64,000 bases of DNA, from the NCBI GenBank assembly GCA_942491145.1, contig CALOBC010000046.1, positions 113,865 to 177,864 of the forward strand, written 5' to 3'. The position numbers and the translations under genes are program-made. The notes under the pieces were generated by a model. It was given only the letters and a program-made list of their open reading frames with translations, was not told the DNA's origin and did no database searches. Every line of letters begins with the position of its first letter. Positions within the stretch are counted from its first letter, which is position 1. The DNA comes from CAXQUZ01 sp942491145 (GTDB taxonomy: Bacteria > Myxococcota_A > UBA796 > UBA2385). Shown one piece after another: positions 7,669 through 16,088 of the stretch.

Positions 7669-8550
7669 ATGCGCAAGCTCCTGTCGATGACCCTCCTGTT
7701 GGCCCTCCCCCTGGCCGTCGCTTGCGGCGACGAGAAGTCAGACAGCGATGAAGACACCGAAGTGGGGGGCGGCGACGGCGGAGACGGCGGTGAGACGACC
7801 GACGGTGGCGACGGTGGCGACGGCGCCGATGGGGGAGACCCCGAAGGCGACGACGACGACGATGGTCTGACCAACGCCGAAGAGTCCGAGCTGGGCACTG
7901 ACCCCAGCAATGTCGACTCCGACGGCGATGGCTACCGCGATGGCGATGAGGTGAACGAGGGCTCCGACCCCACCGACAGCAGCAGCTTGATCTTCGTCGG
8001 TGGCTGGCCCTACAACGCCGATCTGGCCAGTGCTGGCGCCCCGGACGTGGGCGATGCCCGCCTCGCTGAAGGTGAGCTGATGGCCAACCACGAGGGCCTC
8101 GACCAGTGGGACGATGTGGTCAACCTGTACCACTTCGCCAACCAGGGCAAGTACGTGATGGTCGACTTCTCCGCGAGCTGGTGCGGCCCCTGCAAGGACG
8201 TGGCCACGTGGCTGTCCACCGGGTCCTCCTCCACCGGCTGGGAAGACGTCGCGCCCGACGTCCAGGGCGCGGTCGAAGCCGGCGACGTCTACTGGATCAC
8301 CATTCTCGGCGAGGACCGGTCCGGTGACACACCCGATCTGGCGGCGCTTGAGAATTGGTACAATGCCTACCCCGACGACCACATCCCGGTCATCGCTGGT
8401 GCGCCGGCGCTCAACCGCAAATACGTGACCATCGGCTGGCCGACCTTCATTCTTCTCAACGAGAACATGGAGATCGTGTCGCTCGGCACCAACGATCGGG
8501 ACTGGTACTACCCGCTCGTCGACATGAACGACGTCGTCAACGGCGGCTGA
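7669..8550 (+). CDS. Lipoprotein with Asp/Gly linker, TSP3-like repeats and thioredoxin-like domain
   Basis: A 293-residue lipoprotein (lipobox LAVAC, Cys19). An Asp/Gly-rich linker spans about residues 28-60. Calcium-binding thrombospondin-type-3-like repeats follow at about 61-102 (GTDPSNVDSDGDGYRDGDE). The C-terminal domain is thioredoxin-like with the redox pair WCGPC at 171-175 and the cis-Pro region GWPTF near the end. This predicts a membrane-attached, outward-facing thiol oxidoreductase of the TlpA/DsbE type, plausibly serving the neighbouring CxxCH lipoprotein or other Cys-rich secreted proteins; that link is inference. The frame is open upstream, but ATG 7669 gives the signal peptide directly. 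Confidence 0.88.
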   Translation: MRKLLSMTLLLALPLAVACGDEKSDSDEDTEVGGGDGGDGGETTDGGDGGDGADGGDPEGDDDDDGLTNAEESELGTDPSNVDSDGDGYRDGDEVNEGSDPTDSSSLIFVGGWPYNADLASAGAPDVGDARLAEGELMANHEGLDQWDDVVNLYHFANQGKYVMVDFSASWCGPCKDVATWLSTGSSSTGWEDVAPDVQGAVEAGDVYWITILGEDRSGDTPDLAALENWYNAYPDDHIPVIAGAPALNRKYVTIGWPTFILLNENMEIVSLGTNDRDWYYPLVDMNDVVNGG

Positions 8551-8628
8551 TGCCCCCACGGGCGCTTGGCCCACGTGTGTGCGGCGTCCCCCAGCCTTCA
8601 GATCCGGGCCAGCCGGTGGACGTCCCCT

Positions 8629-8997
8629 TCAGCCGCCGGTGCCGGACGGTGTGACCGCAGCACACGCGACCGCCGCCCACGCCTTGCGGTCGGCATCCCA
8701 CCGCAGCTCCAAGCGCTGTCCGCCACTCGGGCGCACCACTTCGAGTGTGGCGCGCTCGCCGGTGCGCCGCATCCACCACTCGATGGGGGCCTCGTCCGGC
8801 GTGCCGCCCCCGAGCACCTGGGTCACCAGCGCCATGTCGGTGGCCACCACGCCACAGTCGACGACGCTGCCCGCCAGCCCTGCCGCGTACCAGCCCGCGT
8901 CGGAGGGACGGGCCGCCCAGCCAATGCAGAGGCCCACCACACACGCGCCGGCCGCCATTCCCAGCGCGCCTCTCAACGTCAGCATCATCCGCTCCAT
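8629..8997 (-). CDS. Hypothetical protein with N-terminal membrane segment
   Basis: About 122 residues. One hydrophobic helix (residues ~7-27) is followed by an exported-looking domain with paired cysteines and WWMRRTGERATLEVV, which could be a small beta-rich domain. No family recognised. ATG 8995-8997 is chosen; the longer frame to 9051 runs into the start of the divergent methylase gene. The two start codons are only 47 bases apart, so any promoters must overlap. Confidence 0.55.
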   Translation of the reverse strand: MERMMLTLRGALGMAAGACVVGLCIGWAARPSDAGWYAAGLAGSVVDCGVVATDMALVTQVLGGGTPDEAPIEWWMRRTGERATLEVVRPSGGQRLELRWDADRKAWAAVACAAVTPSGTGG

Positions 8998-9044
8998 CCG
9001 GTGGCCCACGGGCCTCACCCGGCGCCGCAGGGCATACTGCGCGC

Positions 9045-9749
9045 ATGCCAAGCCTCTACCTTGTCGCCGCCCCGATCGGAGACACCCTCTCCGACCTGTC
9101 CATCGACGGCCTCCGCTTGATGCGGACCGTGCCCACCATTGTGCTCGAAGCCGACGACGGCTACGCGCGGCGACTTCGTGAGAAGGGCGTGCTGAACGCC
9201 AAACAGGAAGTCCTCACAATGGAAGACGCCGGGCCCACCATCGCCCGCGCGCTCGACGTGCTCGACGGCGGCGGGGACGTGGTGCTCACTGCATCCAGCG
9301 GCATCCCCTGCTTTGTGGACCCCGGGTCCCGCTTGGTCGACGAGGTCCTCAAGAGTCGCTTGGACACGGTGTCCTTGGTGCCCGTCGGGGCGTCGAGCGC
9401 CCTGGATGCGGCGCTGATGCTGTCCGGCCAGAGCCTCGACGCGTTCACCTTCGGCGGTCACTACCCCGAGCACTTCCTACCGCTGCAGCAGTCGTCCAGC
9501 CTCCTGCGGCTGCCGACCGTCTACTACGTGCGGGGGCCTGCCATCGTCGAGTTCGTCCAGGCCATCCAGGGCCTGCCCGCCGGCCCACCCTGGCGCATGG
9601 TGCTCCTCAAGGACATCCGCAAGAAGGGCATGCAGCGCGTGGAGGTGGTGCACGGCAACGCACCGTTCACCGCCGAGACCGAACAGCGGCACGACTGGGT
9701 GGTTGTGGTCCAGCCCGCCCAAGAGCGGCCGGGCCTCCAACAACGCTGA
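9045..9749 (+). CDS. Tetrapyrrole-methylase-fold protein (RsmI-like)
   Basis: A 234-residue protein opening with SLYLVAAPIGDTLSDLSI, the first strand and loop of the RsmI branch of tetrapyrrole methylases, which 2'-O-methylate 16S rRNA C1402 using SAM. A second block, VLTASSGIPCFVDPGSRLV, matches the SAM-binding loop (usual form SDAGTP...DPG), and VPVGASSALDAAL fits the following PGxSA loop. The family's ATPIGN becomes APIGD and EDTR becomes EADDG. The catalytic details therefore differ from standard RsmI, and the substrate may be another nucleotide or small molecule. Confidence 0.8.
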   Translation: MPSLYLVAAPIGDTLSDLSIDGLRLMRTVPTIVLEADDGYARRLREKGVLNAKQEVLTMEDAGPTIARALDVLDGGGDVVLTASSGIPCFVDPGSRLVDEVLKSRLDTVSLVPVGASSALDAALMLSGQSLDAFTFGGHYPEHFLPLQQSSSLLRLPTVYYVRGPAIVEFVQAIQGLPAGPPWRMVLLKDIRKKGMQRVEVVHGNAPFTAETEQRHDWVVVVQPAQERPGLQQR

Positions 9750-9978
9750 GCACAGCGGACGCGCCGCCCGTCCCCGCCCACAAGTTGAGCAATCCCACAT
9801 TGAATACACTTGCTGAGAACGGTCTACAGCAAGTCATTGTGGAGCACTGCAAACGCAACTGGCTGCGGGGAACACGGGGAACGTTCCACAACGTTCCACG
9901 ACTGCGATAGGGTGCGCCGTCTCCGCGAGTGGGTCTTCGAGAAGCCGCGCGGGGTCGCACTGTCCGGGAGCCCGCCGC

Positions 9979-10758
9979 ATGCGCCACACTCGACGTCTTC
10001 TCTGTGTCGGCTTGCTCAGTGGAGGGCTCTGGGCCGGAGCTTGGCCACAGCCCCCCGAAGACGTTGTGGTGGTCGGCGCTGAAGAGCTCCTGGCTGACGC
10101 GGCGGTCGCACAGTCCACCTTGGACACCCTCGACCCCCTCGCCGAGTTCCGCGAGCCCGCGCCCGACAACCGGTGTGACGACGGCACCACCCGCTGGGCC
10201 GACGCGGTCCAGGGCATCACCCGCCGCCTCGCCCGCCAGCGCATCCCCTACAAGCCCTCCATCCTGGCCGACTGCTCCGGCATGGCGCACCGGGTGCTCC
10301 GTGAGCTGGGCAGCCGCTGCAGCGAGACCAAGCGCCCCCCCGTCGTGGTGGCCCGCCGCGCCCGGGATCTGGCCCGGTGGTACGAGCAAGAGGGCCTGCT
10401 CACCCACATTCCCGATCTTGAGGCCGCCGACGCCGCCCTGGAAGTGGGCGCACTGGCGTTCTACCTGAGCCCCGGCCGCCGCAAGGGTGGGCTCGACAAT
10501 GTCTTCCACATCGGCATTGTCGTCGATGTGGAGCGGGACGAGGCAGGACGGGTGCAGCGCTACAGCCTGTTCCACGGCCGCCGCCCCGGCATCGTGGCCT
10601 CCATCACGAAGTGGCACACCCGCGACGCCCGGGTGCCCCTCGGCAACGGCAACGAGCGGCTCATCGCCATCGCGGTGCCCCATGCCGACCCCGACGATGG
10701 GGGCATGGTGGTGGCCGACGACTGGACCGACGACAACCATGACCGGATGCTCGACTGA
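9979..10758 (+). CDS. Exported NlpC/P60-like cysteine hydrolase (putative)
   Basis: A 259-residue protein with an N-terminal signal sequence (residues 1-22). ADCSGMAHRVLRELG has the Cys (residue 99) in the position of the NlpC/P60 nucleophile (usual DCSG). DNVFHIGIVVDV supplies a likely catalytic His (residue 177). Other features are VGALAFYLSPG, as before the His strand of that fold, and a later FHGRRPG. This predicts a periplasmic peptidoglycan or peptide amidase. The assignment rests on motif order only. About 229 bases upstream contain a GTTCCACAAC/GTTCCACGAC direct repeat (9890-9905) of unknown role. Confidence 0.55.
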   Translation: MRHTRRLLCVGLLSGGLWAGAWPQPPEDVVVVGAEELLADAAVAQSTLDTLDPLAEFREPAPDNRCDDGTTRWADAVQGITRRLARQRIPYKPSILADCSGMAHRVLRELGSRCSETKRPPVVVARRARDLARWYEQEGLLTHIPDLEAADAALEVGALAFYLSPGRRKGGLDNVFHIGIVVDVERDEAGRVQRYSLFHGRRPGIVASITKWHTRDARVPLGNGNERLIAIAVPHADPDDGGMVVADDWTDDNHDRMLD

Positions 10759-10892
10759 CCATCGGTCTTTGAGCGCCCACGCTCCGTCGCCGCGAGTGCC
10801 CCAAAGTGGCCTCAAACAGCCACTCTTGAGCTCAGACCGTGCCCACCCCCAGCGCACCGTCCGGGGAAAACTCAAAAAAAGATCTCGGGGTC

Positions 10893-10919
10893 TGTCGATC
10901 CAGCCCACCGTCGCGCGAC
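10893..10919 (+). promoter_or_regulatory. Candidate ECF42-type promoter
   Basis: TGTCGA at 10893-10898, then 17 bases, then CGAC at 10916-10919. From memory, ECF42 sigma factors described in Streptomyces recognise TGTCGA at -35 and CGA/TC at -10. This sits about 63 bases before the first gene of the VOC-DGPF-ECF42 unit, so autoregulation is a reasonable reading. Confidence 0.55.
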
Positions 10920-10981
10920 CTCGAGATGACGCGCACGAAGCGTGTCGCCCCCTGCACACCGACACCACCTCTGGAGTCCCC

Positions 10982-11755
10982 ATGTCCGCGACCCAATCCC
11001 ACGCCGGCCGCTTCGTCTGGCGCGAGCTCACCACGCCCGACCCCGCTGCCGCCGCCGCATTCTATGGCGCCGCTTTTGGATGGACCGCCGAGTCCGCCAA
11101 CATGGGCATGCCCTACACGATGCTCCGCCAGCCGGGCGTCGAGGCGGCTGTGGGCGGTGCCATGGCACCCCAGATGGAGGGCGTGCCCCCCCACTGGCTC
11201 GACTACATCACCGTGGACGATCTTGAGGCGTCGGTCGCCCGCGTCCCAGAGCTCGGCGGCACCCTGCTCACCGAGATCATGACCGTGCCCGGCACCGGCC
11301 GCTTTGCGGTGGTCCGCGACCCCCTGGGCGGCGTGTTTGCGCTGTTCGTCGGCGAGAACCCCGGCGCAACCGAGACGCCGGCCCGTCCGCCCGCCGGCAC
11401 CTTCTGCTGGTCGCAGCTCATGTCCAGCAACCTCGATGTGTCGGTGCCCTTCTACACCGCACTCTTCGGCTGGACTTCGGCGCCGATGGGCGATGCCATG
11501 GTTGTCTTCAACACCACCGACGGGGTGAGCCGGGCCAGTGCCATGGCGATTCCTGAGGGCAGCCCCCAGCCCACCGCGTGGCTCCAGTACATCGCCGTGG
11601 ACGACGCCAAGGCCAGCTTCGCGACTGCGACCGGGTCCGGGGCCACCACCATCGCGCCGCCCGCCACGATGCCGGGCATGGGCGAGTTCGCCGTCCTCGC
11701 CGACCCCACCGGAGCGGTCTTCGCCATCTGGAAGGACCTGCAGGCCCGCGCCTGA
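10982..11755 (+). CDS. Tandem VOC-fold protein (glyoxalase/dioxygenase superfamily)
   Basis: A 257-residue protein with two vicinal-oxygen-chelate modules in tandem (about residues 8-125 and 133-255). Each starts with FVWREL or FCWSQL, then PDPAAAAAFYGAAFGW or VSVPFYTALFGW, and ends with a metal-side strand RDPLGGVFALF or DPTGAVFAIW. This matches the actinobacterial CFP-30-like family. The reaction is unknown; VOC proteins handle thiol adducts, antibiotics or dioxygenase substrates. First gene of a three-gene unit with a DGPF protein and its sigma factor. ATG 10982 is far downstream of the open-frame limit, which extends into the previous gene. Confidence 0.88.
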   Translation: MSATQSHAGRFVWRELTTPDPAAAAAFYGAAFGWTAESANMGMPYTMLRQPGVEAAVGGAMAPQMEGVPPHWLDYITVDDLEASVARVPELGGTLLTEIMTVPGTGRFAVVRDPLGGVFALFVGENPGATETPARPPAGTFCWSQLMSSNLDVSVPFYTALFGWTSAPMGDAMVVFNTTDGVSRASAMAIPEGSPQPTAWLQYIAVDDAKASFATATGSGATTIAPPATMPGMGEFAVLADPTGAVFAIWKDLQARA

Positions 11756-11806
11756 GGCCCGCGTCGACAGACCCCCAGAGTGCGAACCCCAAACACGGAG
11801 ACCCCC

Positions 11807-12166
11807 ATGCAATACCTGCTGTTGATCTACGAGAACGAAGCCAAGCGCGAGGCCCGGGTGGGCGAAGAACAAGCCGCCTACATCGGTGGCTACCACCAGT
11901 TCACCAAAGACATCATCGCCGCGGGCGCCTTTCGGGCCGGCGACGCGCTGCACCCCACCAGCACCGCGACCAGCGTGCGCGTGCGGGACGGCGAGACCCT
12001 GGTCACCGACGGTCCGTTCGCGGAGACCCGTGAACAGCTGGGCGGGTACTACTTGGTCGAAGCGGAAGACCTGGACCAGGCCATCGACATCGCCCGCCGC
12101 ATTCCCACGGCAAGCTGCGGGACGATCGAGGTGCGCCCGATCATGGACTACGCCAAAGCGACCTGA
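11807..12166 (+). CDS. DGPF/YCII-domain protein
   Basis: A 119-residue protein that begins MQYLLLIYENE and carries the signature LVTDGPFAETREQLGGYYL, followed by a DLDQAIDIARRIP helix. These YCII-fold proteins are the standard genomic partners of ECF42 sigma factors and may work as partners or effectors in that signalling; the mechanism is not settled. Lies 51 bases after the VOC gene and 14 bases before the sigma gene, so the three are likely co-transcribed. Confidence 0.92.
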   Translation: MQYLLLIYENEAKREARVGEEQAAYIGGYHQFTKDIIAAGAFRAGDALHPTSTATSVRVRDGETLVTDGPFAETREQLGGYYLVEAEDLDQAIDIARRIPTASCGTIEVRPIMDYAKAT

Positions 12167-12180
12167 GCCACGGGCAAGGC

Positions 12181-13458
12181 ATGCCGCCCCCTTCCCCCGC
12201 AGCGGATGCGCTCACCCGCACACTGCGGGAACACCATGCGACCTTGATGGCCGCTCTGGGTCGTGCGACCCGGGGCGACCTCATCCTTGCTGAAGATGCC
12301 CTGCAACAGGCCGCTCTGGCAGCCTTGGAGCAGTGGGGGGACCAGGGGGTGCCCGACCGGCCGGTGCACTGGTTGCTGCGGGTGGGCCGAAACAAGCTGC
12401 ATGACCGCCACCGGCGCAGCGCCACCCATGACCGCCACGCCCCCGCGCTCACCGATCAGCTGGACCAGCCCCGGGCACCGAGCGAGCAAGCCCTCGCCCA
12501 GATGCTCGACGACGCAACCATTCCCGACGAGCGCTTGAGGCTGCTCTGCGCCTGCTGCCACCCCGCCCTCGCGCTGGAGGCCCGGGTCGCGCTGACCCTG
12601 CGGGTGGTCGGCGGACTCACCACCGACGAGATCGCCCGCTTGTGCTTGGTGGAGCCCCCGACCATGGCGCAGCGCATCGTGCGGGCCAAGCGCAAGATCC
12701 GCGACGCCGGCGTGCCGTATGCCGTGCCCCCCATCGCCGAGCTGCCCGCCCGGGTGGCCGGCGTGATGCAGGTGCTGTACCTCATCTTCACCGAAGGCTA
12801 CGCCGCGAGCGGCGGCGACCGACAGGTGCGAGGGGAGCTGTGCACCGAGGCCGTGCGCCTGGGCGCCATCCTCGCGGACTTGCTGCCCACCGACGGAGAA
12901 GTGCTCGGCCTGCTCAGCCTGATGCTGCTCCAAGACGCCCGCCGCCACACCCGCACCGATGCCGACGGGGGCTTGGTGCTCTTGGAACACCAGGACCGGC
13001 AGCGGTGGAGCCGGCGCAAGATCGTGGCCGGCATGGACACCCTCGGCGCGGCCCTCAAGTGCGGTCCCCCGGGGCCCTACACGCTGCAAGCGGCCATCGC
13101 GAGTGTGCACGCCCGAGCCCTGCGTGCCTCCGACACCGACTGGCACGAGATCGCCCTACTGTACGATATTCTCGATAAGGCTTCACCCTCGCCCATCGTC
13201 CGCCTGAACGGCGCAGTGGCCTGGGCCATGGCCGAGGGTCCCGCCAGCGGACTGCGCCGCTTGAATCCACTCGACACCGAGCCCAGCCTGCACCGTAGCC
13301 ACCTGTTGCCGGCGGCCCGGTCGGCCCTGCTGTTGCAGATGAACCGCCACGCGGAAGCCGCAGCTGCGTGCCAGGAGGCGCTGGAGCGGGTCGGCAATGC
13401 CCCCGAGCGCCGGCTCCTCGAAGCACGCTTGCAGCAGTGTCTCTACCCCGGCAGCTGA
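12181..13458 (+). CDS. ECF42-group RNA polymerase sigma factor
   Basis: A 425-residue sigma factor, far longer than a basic ECF sigma (about 180). Region 2 lies at about residues 15-80, with LAEDALQQAALAALEQW and VHWLLRVGRNKLHDRHRR. Region 4 follows, with LRLLCACCHPALALEARVAL, GGLTTDEIARLCLVE and AQRIVRAKRKIRDAG. A long C-terminal extension of helical, TPR-like character (about residues 190-425, with GLRRLNPLDTE and ALLLQMNRHAEAAAACQEAL) is the hallmark of the ECF42 group. No anti-sigma gene is adjacent, as usual for this group. It probably transcribes its own operon from the promoter at 10893. Confidence 0.93.
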   Translation: MPPPSPAADALTRTLREHHATLMAALGRATRGDLILAEDALQQAALAALEQWGDQGVPDRPVHWLLRVGRNKLHDRHRRSATHDRHAPALTDQLDQPRAPSEQALAQMLDDATIPDERLRLLCACCHPALALEARVALTLRVVGGLTTDEIARLCLVEPPTMAQRIVRAKRKIRDAGVPYAVPPIAELPARVAGVMQVLYLIFTEGYAASGGDRQVRGELCTEAVRLGAILADLLPTDGEVLGLLSLMLLQDARRHTRTDADGGLVLLEHQDRQRWSRRKIVAGMDTLGAALKCGPPGPYTLQAAIASVHARALRASDTDWHEIALLYDILDKASPSPIVRLNGAVAWAMAEGPASGLRRLNPLDTEPSLHRSHLLPAARSALLLQMNRHAEAAAACQEALERVGNAPERRLLEARLQQCLYPGS

Positions 13459-13477
13459 CCGGGCCCGCCGGCGGTCG

Positions 13478-14218
13478 TCAGCGTCCAGTTCCCTGCAGCC
13501 CCACCCGAAGCTCAGCAAAGCCTGGGTCGTTCGTCGAGAACACCGCCGTGCCCGTATGTTCACCGATGGCATCCGGCGCGAACTGCAACACATAGGCCCG
13601 CTGGGTCTCGACCTCGACGTCCACCGGCACATCGCCCTGGACCAGCGAAAAGCCCGCGCCCTCCACCCTCAGGTCGGTCAGCGCCAGCGGCAAGAAGCCC
13701 TCATTGCCCACCTTGAGCACCAGCTCACTGGCTGTGCCCGTCACCACCCCACCAAACTCCAGCATCGTCGGCGAGGCCGTGGCCCCCGGCGCGATGGCCC
13801 GTCCCTGCAGCGACACCGTCACCCGAGGTGTGGTCGGGTCGTCGGTCACCACCACAAAGTCTGCGTCGAACGTGCCCCCGGTGCCGGCCGCAAAGACTGC
13901 GTCCAGGGCAGTCTCTTCGTCCGGGGCCAGCGCGACCGGCGCCCCGTCCAGCGACAACACACCCCCAGGCCCCTCCACCGCCAACAGCGACAGGGGACCC
14001 GAACCACGGTTGGCCACAACGACCGATTGCACGATGTTCTGGGCCCCTTCGGACACGGTGTCCAAATCGCCGAAGCGCACCTCAACCGGGGAGACATCCA
14101 CGTTGCCCGGGAGCACCACAGCATCCCCGGAGTCGGCTTCAGACAGCCCCTTGCCCTGCCCGCTCGCGCAGGCCACGGCCAGGAGCACCAGCAGGGCTAC
14201 TTGCGGACGCCCGACGAG
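13478..14218 (-). CDS. Lipoprotein with choice-of-anchor-D/ASH-like beta domains
   Basis: Mature protein of about 220 residues with two Ig-like beta sandwiches. One opens VEVRFGDLDTVSEG and contains VVVANRGSGPLSL; the other has MLEFGGVVTGTASE and VGNEGFLPLAL. Both ends match the repeats found in choice-of-anchor-D/ASH-type secreted proteins. The lipobox is AVAC (Cys codon 14168-14170). No ATG, GTG or TTG stands at a sensible distance before the signal peptide, so the start is unclear: a CTG or an error is possible. The coordinate given is an outer bound overlapping the glnS stop by 22 bases. Confidence 0.6.
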   Translation of the reverse strand, partial: LVGRPQVALLVLLAVACASGQGKGLSEADSGDAVVLPGNVDVSPVEVRFGDLDTVSEGAQNIVQSVVVANRGSGPLSLLAVEGPGGVLSLDGAPVALAPDEETALDAVFAAGTGGTFDADFVVVTDDPTTPRVTVSLQGRAIAPGATASPTMLEFGGVVTGTASELVLKVGNEGFLPLALTDLRVEGAGFSLVQGDVPVDVEVETQRAYVLQFAPDAIGEHTGTAVFSTNDPGFAELRVGLQGTGR

Positions 14219-15885
14219 TCCCGCAGCGCGATGGTGCGGTTGAAGACCAACGCCCCCGGCGCCGAGTCGACGCTGTCGACGCAGAAGTAGCCCATGCGCA
14301 GGAACTGAAACGACATGCCGGCTTCGGCTTCGCCCAGCGACGCCTCCAGCTTGCACCCCGTCAGCACCGGCATCGAGTCGGGGTTCACGTTGTCCTTCCA
14401 TGTCTGTCCCTCCTCCACCTCGTACGGATTCCAGACATTGAACAGCCGGTCCACCAGCCGCACTTCGGCGTCCACACAGTGGGTGGCGCTCACCCAGTGC
14501 AACGTGCCCTTCACCTTGCGCCCGTCGTCGGTCCAGCCCCCCTTCGACGCCGGGTCGTGGCTGCACCGCAGCTCCACGATCTCTCCCGTGTCAGGGTCCT
14601 TCACGATCTCGTCGAGGGTGACGTAGTACGCGCTCTTCAGACGCACCTCGCGGCCCGGAGCGAGGCGACGCCACTTCCGGTTCGCTTCTTCGCGGACGTC
14701 TTCACGCTCGACGTAGATCTCGCGAGTAAACGCCACATCGCGGTGGCCCGCTTCGGGGTCTTCGGGGTTGTTCTCGACCGAACACCACTCCACCGTCCCC
14801 TCGGGAATGGTCGTCACAACCAGCTTCAAGGGGTCGAGCACACCCATCACCCGCCGGGCGTGGCGGTTGAGGTCCTGGCGCACATGGTGCTCCAGCAGGG
14901 TGATGTCGACGAAGGTGGGCGACTTGGTGACGCCGATCTCACTCAAGAAGCTGGCCATCGCGGCGCTCGTGACGCCCCGGCGCCGGAGCCCCGCAAGAGT
15001 GGGCATGCGCGCGTCGTCCCAACCGGACACCCGGCCCTCTTCGACCAGCTCCAGCAGCTTGCGCTTGCCCATCACCGTGTGGCTGATGCCCATCTTGGCG
15101 AACTCGATCTGCTGGGGGTGGTGCACCCCAAGCTGGGACAAGTACCAGTCGTACAGCGGCCGGTTGTTCACAAACTCAATCGAACACAGCGAGTAGGTCA
15201 CGCCCTCGATGGAGTCTTCGAGACAGTGGGCCCAGTCGTACATCGGGTAGACGCACCACTTGTCGCCCTGGCGGTAGTGATGGGCGTGGTGGATGCGGTA
15301 CATGATGGGGTCACGCATCAACGTGTTGGTGTGGGCCAGATCGATCTTGGCCCGCAGCACGGCCTTGCCCTCGGCATAGCCACCATCGATCATCTTCTGG
15401 AACTCGACGACGTTCTCGTCGATTGGGCGGTCGCGGTAGGGCGAGGGTGTGCCCGGGGTGGTGTAGTTGCCCCGGCGCGCGCGGATCTCTTCGGCGTCCA
15501 AGTGGCACACGTAGGCCTTGCCCGCCCGGATGAGCTGGAAAGCGTACTCGACCATCTGGCCAAAGTAGTCCGACGCGTAGAACAGGTTGTCGCCCCAGTC
15601 GACCCCCAGCCAGCGGATGTCGCGCTGCTGGGACTCGACATACCGCACGTCTTCTTTGGTGGGGTTGGTGTCGTCAAAGCGCAGGTGGAACTGGCCACCG
15701 TGCTTTTGGGCCAGGCCAAAGCTGACGTTGATGGCGAAGGCGTGGCCGATGTGGAGAAATCCATTGGGCTCAGGCGGGAAGCGCGTGACCACCTTGCCAT
15801 CGAAGCGCCCCTGTCCGAGGTCTTTGTCGACGATCTCGGCAATGAAGTTGACAGGGGTCGCGGGGCGCTCAGAGGAGCCGGACAT
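14197..15885 (-). CDS. glnS: Glutaminyl-tRNA synthetase
   Basis: A 562-residue class I synthetase charging tRNA-Gln with glutamine. The HIGH motif is in PEPNGFLHIGHA (residues 38-49). The GlnRS-type active site regions FDDTNP, DWGDNLFYASDYF and VYPMYDWAHCLEDSIEGVT are present, followed by the beta-barrel anticodon-binding half. The KMSKS equivalent reads VMGKRK at 271-276, with Gly in place of the usual Ser of VMSKRK. Start ATG 15883-15885 matches the typical N-terminus; the open frame upstream is not coding. Direct tRNA-Gln charging is typical of lineages that acquired glnS by transfer. Divergent from rpiA over 203 bases. Confidence 0.97.
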   Translation of the reverse strand: MSGSSERPATPVNFIAEIVDKDLGQGRFDGKVVTRFPPEPNGFLHIGHAFAINVSFGLAQKHGGQFHLRFDDTNPTKEDVRYVESQQRDIRWLGVDWGDNLFYASDYFGQMVEYAFQLIRAGKAYVCHLDAEEIRARRGNYTTPGTPSPYRDRPIDENVVEFQKMIDGGYAEGKAVLRAKIDLAHTNTLMRDPIMYRIHHAHHYRQGDKWCVYPMYDWAHCLEDSIEGVTYSLCSIEFVNNRPLYDWYLSQLGVHHPQQIEFAKMGISHTVMGKRKLLELVEEGRVSGWDDARMPTLAGLRRRGVTSAAMASFLSEIGVTKSPTFVDITLLEHHVRQDLNRHARRVMGVLDPLKLVVTTIPEGTVEWCSVENNPEDPEAGHRDVAFTREIYVEREDVREEANRKWRRLAPGREVRLKSAYYVTLDEIVKDPDTGEIVELRCSHDPASKGGWTDDGRKVKGTLHWVSATHCVDAEVRLVDRLFNVWNPYEVEEGQTWKDNVNPDSMPVLTGCKLEASLGEAEAGMSFQFLRMGYFCVDSVDSAPGALVFNRTIALRDSSGVRK

Positions 15886-16088
15886 CAGAGTCTCCACTCG
15901 GTCAGGGGGCCCCTCGCATGGTGCGGCGTGCCCCCTCCGCCGGTGCCGCGTGTGCGGTCCGAACAAGGGGCACCCAGGGCCACCGGCCGAGGAGCAGACA
16001 AGGCTGCCGACTATCGCGAGCCTGCCGGCGCGGCCATTTCGCCACCGGGCAGCCGATGTGGGATAGGTGGGCGCCGGCGGGAGGTACG

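Noticed and set aside
9890..9905. GTTCCACAAC/GTTCCACGAC direct repeat as an operator
   Set aside because: Only two short copies and no clear promoter, so not called.
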